From Thiotrichaceae bacterium (GTDB lineage Bacteria > Pseudomonadota > Gammaproteobacteria > Thiotrichales > Thiotrichaceae): 8,205 nt of DNA. The stretch is from assembly GCA_027008665.1 (NCBI GenBank), contig JALVEA010000367.1:1-8205 (forward strand). The letters run 5' to 3'. A program made the position numbers and the translations under genes. A model generated the notes under the pieces. That model was not told the origin of the DNA and searched no databases. It saw only the letters and a list, made by a program, of their open reading frames with translations. Below, piece after piece: positions 1 through 4,958 of the stretch (positions are counted from its first letter, which is position 1; each line of letters starts with the position of its first letter).

Positions 1-80
1 ATATCAGGTAATTTGTGGAATTTATGCTATACCTATTAAAGCAGGGAATAATTTTTATAACTACCAACCAAGGAATTTTT

Positions 81-911
81 ATGGCGATTAAGAATACGTT
101 AACAAAGATGGCTACATTATTACTATTTTTAATGCCTTTAATGACGATTGCGGCGGATGAAAAGCAGGTGGATCCGTATGCGGAGGCTAAAGCAGAGCCT
201 AAAGAAGGAGAAATACCCGTCGTGAGATTGGCAGATATTAAGAATGGTAAGCATTCAAAAGAAAAGCAGAAAAATAATGAGGAACCCTCTACTCCTAAAA
301 TTGTAAAAAAACAACAATCTAGTAATCCAAATAAGCAAACTGAAAAAAAGATTAAGAAGAAAGAGAAACCTAAAAAAGTAGCTAAAATAGTATCAGAAGA
401 AAAGCCTAAACAAAAAGTAGAGCCTAAGCAGAAAGAAGCACCTGCGTTAAAAGTAAAGCAAAAAAAGGAGATAGACATTGATCTTATGGAGGCTTACTCC
501 GCAGTCATGGGAATAACTAATAAAAAAGCCAGTAAAAAAGCTATAAAAAAAGATACCACTAAAGCAACACCTCCCGTGGCTCAAAAACCTCCAGCGCCTA
601 CTAAGCGTCAAAGCGTAACTACAAATAGAAATACAAGTACAAGTAACAGAGTAGGTTGGTTATATTTAGGTAAATTTACGCAAGGTAAATGGGTTACAAA
701 AGGTAAGCAAGTTTTAGGCTTAAAGGATGTATTACCTAAAATAAATCAATTTTACTCTATACAAGTCCATTCGAATATACGCAAAGGAAAACCATCAAAA
801 GGTAAGATGCCAAAAGTAATAAAACAGCTTTCTAATGGAAGCAAAATAAAACTTTTAGCAGTGCATAACTCAGGGAACTCAGGGCATTATTGGGCAAGGA
901 TAAAGTGGTAG
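81..911 (+). CDS. Secreted lysine-rich protein with SH3-like C-terminal region
   Basis: This encodes 276 residues that I do not recognise as a named family. The ATG at 81 is chosen because AAGGA sits about 8 bases before it and because it gives a clean Sec signal peptide: basic start, hydrophobic core at residues 11-23, likely cut near A24/A25. An upstream in-frame GTG at 15 would put extra residues before that signal. Residues about 50-165 are low complexity and dominated by Lys, Glu, Gln and Pro, so this part is probably disordered and highly basic. Residues 191-276 are different: Gly, Trp and Tyr rich with alternating hydrophobic residues, beginning GWLYLGKF and ending HYWARIKW, which resembles a small SH3-like beta barrel. 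I infer an exported protein with a basic tether and a terminal binding module, perhaps for cell wall or polysaccharide. The gene is real with high likelihood; its function is unknown. It converges on the deacetylase gene. Confidence 0.8.
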   Translation: MAIKNTLTKMATLLLFLMPLMTIAADEKQVDPYAEAKAEPKEGEIPVVRLADIKNGKHSKEKQKNNEEPSTPKIVKKQQSSNPNKQTEKKIKKKEKPKKVAKIVSEEKPKQKVEPKQKEAPALKVKQKKEIDIDLMEAYSAVMGITNKKASKKAIKKDTTKATPPVAQKPPAPTKRQSVTTNRNTSTSNRVGWLYLGKFTQGKWVTKGKQVLGLKDVLPKINQFYSIQVHSNIRKGKPSKGKMPKVIKQLSNGSKIKLLAVHNSGNSGHYWARIKW

Positions 912-1160
912 TCTCCATAAGAAGCTTCCAAGTAATAAATTTACCCATCCTACTTGCCCTTTATACTCCTGAATTGAATCCTTTCGATCTTTTGTTGGAT
1001 TTAGCACATAACTTAAAGAGATTGCTTCGTCGTTTATGAATAAACTCACAAAGCTCCTCGCAATGACGTGGTGGGAAAAACTGTAAACTATTTTTTTAGA
1101 TATATTAAAGGATACTTAAAATTCCCCATATTTCGTCCAATAATGAAGCCAATAGCTGCT
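912..1160. other. Convergent intergenic gap
   Basis: This gap separates the stops of the lysine-rich protein gene and the deacetylase gene. Apart from the palindromic element at 1018-1068, I see no gene, no ribosome binding site with a credible frame, and no classic stem followed by a T-run. CCAATA occurs twice near 1137-1154, probably by chance. Confidence 0.6.
1018..1068. repeat. REP-like nested palindromic element
   Basis: Outer arms ATTGC (1021-1025) and GCAAT (1060-1064) enclose an inner hairpin, GTTTAT (1032-1037) and ATAAAC (1040-1045), with a 2-base loop. On the minus strand the element begins CGTCATTGCGAGGAGC and ends CGACGAAGCAATCTC. This matches, from memory, a dispersed palindromic repeat found in intergenic DNA of many unrelated bacteria. 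It lies between two converging genes, the usual setting for such elements, and may stabilise transcript ends or stop transcription from either side. No second copy occurs in this window, so its repetition in this genome is inferred. Confidence 0.65.
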
Positions 1161-3689
1161 TTAAGGACAACCCAATTGAATCGTTGCATTATGTACTGCA
1201 ATATTATCAAACTCTAGTTCAAGCGTATTACCTATTATCTGATATTGATCAGGGCCTGTGACAACCGGTGTACTCGCACATGCCATTTCAACTTCAACCT
1301 TTCCTTCACCTGAGAAACTAAAAGATAAATTCTGACCGTCACCTGTGATGCTAATAAGATTAGTTCGCATGGGTAAATAGCTAATATGCGTGATGGCATC
1401 CTGCGTATTGCCTAAATGAATTGCATAATTACCTGCATCTTGATCAAGATAAAGGTATTGGTCATTATAAGCATACCAATTATCCACTGACTTGATTATT
1501 TTGTCATCATCTACTTTAAGCGCGGAGCGTCCTAAATTGCTTCCGACAACCGTTGCGGTAATATCATCACCGTTACGAGTTAGGGTTAAGCTGGCAGATT
1601 TAAAGCTTTCTAGACGTTTTCTAAAATCATCAGCTGTTACAAATTCACTACCCGCATTAAATGCCTTACTAATCAGGCTTTCGAACATATCAATGGTATA
1701 GCCTTCAGTCAGACTTGTGGTCGGCCCATAGTCATGCCAAGGCCAATGGATGACGGGCTGTTCTGCTTTAAAGCTTAATTGATCAAATTCACTAAACCAT
1801 TTTGCTTTTGTTTCTTCTGCTGTTAAGCCTAAAAAATCGATATTAGTAAAATCAAAGGTCATATTTGGGCTTAAATAAACCTTTGTTGAATCTGGTGTTA
1901 AATAACCAATTGCACCTGGGAATCCTGCACCAACACCCGAATAACCACCCGACAAATAGCTAGTATGCTGAATAATTTCAGTGGCAGTATTAAAGTTTTC
2001 AGGTGCACCTGGGACGGCCGTGCCTATATTGCTCAATCCTAAATTCGATTCAATCACTGCAATAGAGTCGGCAAACTCAAAACTAATTTCAGCAGGCGTT
2101 AGAAGATTGGTATCTTCAGGGTGCGTATAGGAATGGGAGCCAATTTCATTGTCTAAAGCAATATACTGTTGATATAACGGTGCTGAAACTGTCCAATCTG
2201 TATATTCTCCTGCGGCTTGATTATTACCGACATTAATATAATAAGAGCCTACAAAATTATAATTGGATTTCCATGTCTCCAAAAGCGACAGTAAAGGAAC
2301 TTCAACCGTCGCAATTTCATCCGCGAACATGCTTTGATCCATATCATTACGCGAAATAAAGACACTATCTTGACGACTTAGCTTTAAACCAATCGTACTG
2401 TCGGTGTTATAAACTGCCCATTGAATAGCAGGATAGAGCATATTGCCATCGCCTAAGAGTTGTACTGTACTAAAATGTACACTACGAGCACCGCCTTTTT
2501 CGCTGGCGAGAATTGCATTTTCAACCGTACCTCCGAGAATGCTTTGGGTTGCAAGGGTTGTTACAGGTTCAGTAGGTGATGATGCTGCAAAGTAATCGAT
2601 AAAGGCATTCGTATAGTTAAATATTTCTTCATTCTCATCATAATCAATCAGAACAGGATGTGGGGTTGCACTGGTATTGACTGTAATATTCACCGGTCCC
2701 GCACCATTAACACGGGCAATACCGAGTAGATTTTTCATGGTGGCATAGGCATCGCCTAATACACTAGAGCCTGTTTCTGTATTGGTTAGAAAATTTCCAG
2801 CACTAATAATACCAATTTTATAGCGATAAATAGCATGAGAAAGGTTTTCTTTGATTTGTGGCAAAATACTCTCGGGTACATTAGCAAAATAAGGGAATAT
2901 TAAAGCATCGTATTTAATGATTTTTGTTAAATCGGTTAAATCCGTTTCATTTAATAAATCAAAAGGAACACCTGCCATTACACTTTGCATTTGTGCCGAC
3001 ATAAATAATTGATTATATGCTTTTTGACCGAAAAAATTATTGGCAGTGCTTTGAGAATAAACAATCGCAACCCTTGTATCAGCCGTATTTGCAATAGGAA
3101 GGCTTTGTTTATTCAAATGATATTGATTATTTTCAGTATAAACACTAGGAATAAAAATCGTATCATTAATATCAAAGAATAAATCAACACCGCTACCTGC
3201 AACATTAATTTGACTATTAGGTATGGCTATTTCTAATACTTTTTTACCATTACTATCTGTACCCCGTGCATGGGTTAATGGTCCTGTAATAAACGTTTGT
3301 GCCGCTGCTCCAGAATAAAGATAAGGCTTATTATCGCTATGAATATTAACATTAAACTCCATCCCACCTAGCGTACCAAAAATTAGATACCCTGTGCTCG
3401 TATCTTGATCTGTATTTAACCAAATGGTTGTTCCTGTACCAATATCACCCGTATCTGCAAGGAAAGCTAATAAAAATTGATCATTTTCAAAGCGTCCATA
3501 AACCTGATAGCCCTCACTAACCGCACCTGGGGGTAAATCAAGACGATCTAAATCACTCCAATCGTTTAAATTGCCATCAATGACAATAGGGGCAGCATAT
3601 ACATTGCTCATGATTGTAGATAATACAAACAAACAGCTAACTATTAATACAGATAAAAGATAGCTAAAATAATTCCTTTTTGTTCTCAT
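1161..3689 (-). CDS. Exported multidomain PelA-like polysaccharide deacetylase
   Basis: This encodes 842 residues, numbered from the ATG at 3689, which has a weak GAGTGAG ahead of it; an in-frame GTG at 3698 would add three residues. A Sec signal peptide ends near A32 (VYA before AP). Residues 33-195 start with IDGNLNDWSD and look like a CBM9/DOMON beta-sandwich for binding sugar. Residues about 204-430 resemble a class I glutamine amidotransferase-like fold, with no Cys at the expected elbow (GIISAGNF). Residues about 434-695 form the NodB-like deacetylase: D449-x-D451 in NDMDQ, the metal motif H519-SYT-H523, and HWPWHDYG with H648 and H652. The DxD spacing and the domain order recall PelA, which deacetylates the Pel polysaccharide in the periplasm, but PelA's N-terminal glycoside hydrolase is absent and a sugar-binding module stands in its place. 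Residues about 697-842 are beta-rich and carry the only mature cysteines, C804 and C841. Likely role: removing N-acetyl groups from an amino-sugar polymer outside the cytoplasm. The substrate is unknown and no Pel partner genes are nearby. Confidence 0.85.
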   Translation of the reverse strand: MRTKRNYFSYLLSVLIVSCLFVLSTIMSNVYAAPIVIDGNLNDWSDLDRLDLPPGAVSEGYQVYGRFENDQFLLAFLADTGDIGTGTTIWLNTDQDTSTGYLIFGTLGGMEFNVNIHSDNKPYLYSGAAAQTFITGPLTHARGTDSNGKKVLEIAIPNSQINVAGSGVDLFFDINDTIFIPSVYTENNQYHLNKQSLPIANTADTRVAIVYSQSTANNFFGQKAYNQLFMSAQMQSVMAGVPFDLLNETDLTDLTKIIKYDALIFPYFANVPESILPQIKENLSHAIYRYKIGIISAGNFLTNTETGSSVLGDAYATMKNLLGIARVNGAGPVNITVNTSATPHPVLIDYDENEEIFNYTNAFIDYFAASSPTEPVTTLATQSILGGTVENAILASEKGGARSVHFSTVQLLGDGNMLYPAIQWAVYNTDSTIGLKLSRQDSVFISRNDMDQSMFADEIATVEVPLLSLLETWKSNYNFVGSYYINVGNNQAAGEYTDWTVSAPLYQQYIALDNEIGSHSYTHPEDTNLLTPAEISFEFADSIAVIESNLGLSNIGTAVPGAPENFNTATEIIQHTSYLSGGYSGVGAGFPGAIGYLTPDSTKVYLSPNMTFDFTNIDFLGLTAEETKAKWFSEFDQLSFKAEQPVIHWPWHDYGPTTSLTEGYTIDMFESLISKAFNAGSEFVTADDFRKRLESFKSASLTLTRNGDDITATVVGSNLGRSALKVDDDKIIKSVDNWYAYNDQYLYLDQDAGNYAIHLGNTQDAITHISYLPMRTNLISITGDGQNLSFSFSGEGKVEVEMACASTPVVTGPDQYQIIGNTLELEFDNIAVHNATIQLGCP

Positions 3690-3746
3690 AATTCTCACTC
3701 GTTGATATTTAATTATAAAATATATTTATAGTTTATTGTTTACGAG

Positions 3747-3797
3747 AAAAAATACTAACATTATTTAAGGGTAAGTAATATAGTGTAAAAAATACTA
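3747..3797. repeat. Pair of 11-bp direct repeats exactly 40 bp apart
   Basis: AAAAAATACTA occurs at 3747-3757 and again at 3787-3797 in the DNA upstream of the deacetylase gene. Further A-tracts follow at 3847-3852, 3859-3863 and 3878-3882. The 40-bp offset is close to four helical turns, so both copies would face the same side of the DNA. They could be binding sites for a regulator or curved DNA bound by a nucleoid protein. In such AT-rich sequence, chance is also possible. Confidence 0.5.
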
Positions 3798-3809
3798 TTT
3801 TATGTGGGT

Positions 3810-3839
3810 ATTATAATCTTTTAGTTTGTTATTTGATCA
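3810..3839 (-). promoter_or_regulatory. Candidate promoter for the deacetylase gene
   Basis: Reading the minus strand, a perfect TATAAT lies at 3815-3810, preceded after 18 bases by TGATCA (3839-3834), which matches the -35 consensus at three of six positions. The -35 part falls inside a tandem octamer, ATTTGATC then ATTTGATT (3831-3846 on the plus strand), which could serve as an operator. The resulting leader would be about 115 bases and would include both copies of the 11-bp repeat. The call rests mainly on the -10 match in a very AT-rich region. Confidence 0.3.
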
Positions 3840-3863
3840 TTTGATTAAAAAACGTCTTAAAAA

Positions 3864-3887
3864 TACCGTTTGCACTTAAAAACAAAC
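3864..3887 (-). terminator. Weak possible terminator after the lipoprotein gene
   Basis: On the minus strand GTTTG (3887-3883) can pair with CAAAC (3872-3868), with a 10-base loop, and GGTATTTTT follows. The stem is only five pairs, so this is a marginal intrinsic terminator. It lies about 55 bases past the lipoprotein stop codon, a reasonable position. Confidence 0.25.
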
Positions 3888-3942
3888 CGCCTATATATAA
3901 ATATTAAAAGTTAGTTTGCCACGAGATTATGAAAGCAAATAA

Positions 3943-4527
3943 TTAATTTACAAATTGATGCCAAGTGTACTGTGGATCTTCATCCTCTGTGACCTTTGCC
4001 CAATAAAGTTCACCTGAGTTTCTCCAAGGATCAAGTAGGATGCCTGTATAAAAATCAGCACCTTTAGCAACTACCACTAATGAATTATGTTCATTTTTTA
4101 GTCTTCTGTTAGCTACGCCTCTGAGTAAGTCAAATGTTTTCAGCTTTTTCTTTGCCATATGAGCGGTCATATCCTCAGCCCATTGCCAACATAAACCACG
4201 ATCACGGCGCTGAGCATTGACTAGTATATTTTGTAATTGTGGTGGATAAACTAGATTGTATTGATTCGCTAATACCATCGGATAGACAATGGCATCATAG
4301 GCAATATCATTCGCTTCTTTTTGGCTAGTGGCAGGCCCTAATGCTTTTAACGCCTTGGCTAGACCATTGATAGAGCGTTTTTGTTTATTGGTTAAAATCC
4401 GTGCAACAGGACGTTTTCCGTCTTCCATTTTCACATTCTCATAATTGACACTACAGCCATTTAATAGGGTGAGAGTCAGTGCAAAGAATGATAAATAGGC
4501 AAATCGTTTTAGTGCTAGTTTTAACAT
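3943..4527 (-). CDS. Putative lipoprotein with Cys/His/Asp hydrolase-like core
   Basis: This encodes 194 residues. The N-terminus is a lipoprotein signal peptide with lipobox L22-N-G-C25, so the mature protein should be anchored to a membrane by C25; S26 after the cysteine favours the outer membrane. The start at 4527 is supported by this signal and by a weak AAGAG about 10 bases ahead. Apart from the lipobox, the only cysteine is C113 in GLCWQWAED. It is followed by H147 in NEHNSLVVV and D166 in ILLDPWRNSG. The order Cys, His, Asp and the LDPW context resemble papain- or transglutaminase-like folds, and I recall similar conserved hypothetical lipoproteins in gammaproteobacteria. Enzyme activity is inferred, not shown. 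A basic helical stretch (about 45-65) precedes the core. The gene lies 84 bases after a small ORF on the same strand and could be cotranscribed with it. A weak GTTTG/CAAAC hairpin followed by ATTTTT lies downstream. Confidence 0.85.
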   Translation of the reverse strand: MLKLALKRFAYLSFFALTLTLLNGCSVNYENVKMEDGKRPVARILTNKQKRSINGLAKALKALGPATSQKEANDIAYDAIVYPMVLANQYNLVYPPQLQNILVNAQRRDRGLCWQWAEDMTAHMAKKKLKTFDLLRGVANRRLKNEHNSLVVVAKGADFYTGILLDPWRNSGELYWAKVTEDEDPQYTWHQFVN

Positions 4528-4611
4528 TTATTTTAACTCTTGATTGTTGGATTCCTAAAAAGAATACAAGTACGTAAAAGGAGAGGTTTTAGATTTGAAA
4601 TCCTATGATGC

Positions 4612-4725
4612 TTAATTTTTCAAAACTATAGCATTAATTTCAGATGCGTTTAAATGCCCTCCTTCTATTGGATAAGACAATATAATAAAAATAACCGTAA
4701 GAATGGCATAGATTAATGTTTTCAT
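4612..4725 (-). CDS. Small hydrophobic protein, 37 residues
   Basis: An ATG at 4725 opens a 37-codon frame ending in TAA at 4614-4612. AGGGGA sits three bases before the ATG, one of the best Shine-Dalgarno matches in the window. The product begins MKTLIYAILTVIFIILSYP, one basic residue and then a strongly hydrophobic stretch of about 15 residues, followed by a short polar tail with Glu, Gly, His and Asn. This fits a single-span membrane peptide or an uncut signal peptide. It lies 84 bases upstream of the lipoprotein gene on the same strand. I do not recognise the family. Alternatives are a leader peptide, a type I toxin-like peptide, or the surviving start of a decayed secreted protein; no continuation is visible after the stop codon. 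Without homologues, its coding status is uncertain. Confidence 0.5.
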   Translation of the reverse strand: MKTLIYAILTVIFIILSYPIEGGHLNASEINAIVLKN

Positions 4726-4728
4726 ATT

Positions 4729-4777
4729 TCCCCTAGTTGTCTGTCTAGTATTAGGAGACTACTGCCCAAGCAGACAA
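4729..4777 (-). promoter_or_regulatory. Structured leader of the 37-residue ORF
   Basis: Two pairings are possible in the RNA of the minus strand. TTGTCTG (4777-4771) pairs perfectly with CAGACAA (4743-4737). TCTCCTA (4758-4752) can pair with TAGGGGA (4735-4729), which contains the ribosome binding site; one pair is G-U. The second partner starts within the loop of the first hairpin, so together they would form a pseudoknot, or else they are alternative folds. This could control access to the start of the small ORF. The pairs are visible; the regulatory meaning is inferred. Confidence 0.35.
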
Positions 4778-4805
4778 GCTTTATTATTTTATATTTTTGC
4801 TGAAT

Positions 4806-4834
4806 ACTTGTTTTGAAAATGTTCTTAAACAAGT
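4806..4834. promoter_or_regulatory. Inverted repeat, candidate operator
   Basis: ACTTGTTT (4806-4813) and AAACAAGT (4827-4834) are perfect 8-base inverted arms separated by 13 bases. They lie between the minus-strand small ORF/lipoprotein genes and plus-strand yheS, so a dimeric regulator bound here could affect either direction. There is no T-run after it on either strand, which argues against a terminator. No specific regulator is recognised. Confidence 0.4.
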
Positions 4835-4895
4835 GCTTAGATTAATATAGTTTGTTTTTCAAGCAATTTCTACTTAAAAGGACTACCACTTATCG

Positions 4896-4923
4896 TAGAT
4901 ATATTGTTCGGCAAAAATATTAT
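4896..4923 (+). promoter_or_regulatory. Candidate yheS promoter
   Basis: TATTAT (4918-4923) matches the -10 consensus at five of six positions. After a 16-base spacer upstream, TAGATA (4896-4901) matches the -35 consensus at four of six. Transcription would begin near 4929-4931, so the mRNA would start almost exactly at the leader hairpin. Confidence 0.35.
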
Positions 4924-4930
4924 CAACCTT

Positions 4931-4954
4931 GAGGAGATTTAAGCTAAACTCTTC
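4931..4954 (+). promoter_or_regulatory. yheS leader hairpin containing the Shine-Dalgarno sequence
   Basis: GAGGAG (4931-4936) pairs with CTCTTC (4949-4954), with one G-U pair. After a one-base bulge, TTTA (4938-4941) pairs with TAAA (4945-4948) around the loop AGC. The stem totals ten pairs and ends four bases before the yheS ATG. The only strong Shine-Dalgarno match lies in this stem, 22 bases from the start codon, too far for normal use on an unfolded mRNA. Confidence 0.45.
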
Positions 4955-4958
4955 GCCC

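Noticed and set aside
15..80. GTG start adding 22 residues to the lysine-rich protein
   Set aside because: The internal ATG has a clear AAGGA and yields a standard signal peptide; the longer form would bury it.
837..947. Short minus-strand frame from an ATG at 947
   Set aside because: It runs antisense into the end of the lysine-rich protein gene, with no ribosome binding site of note and no recognisable product.
1492..1701. Plus-strand frame of 69 codons
   Set aside because: It lies wholly antisense to the deacetylase coding sequence, shows no family features and no good ribosome binding site.
4592..4602. Palindrome GATTTGAAATC upstream of the lipoprotein gene
   Set aside because: The two arms have only one base between them, so no hairpin forms, and an 11-base AT-rich palindrome is readily expected by chance.
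4929..4958. TTG start adding ten residues to YheS
   Set aside because: No ribosome binding site precedes it, and E. coli YheS begins at the position matching the ATG at 4959.
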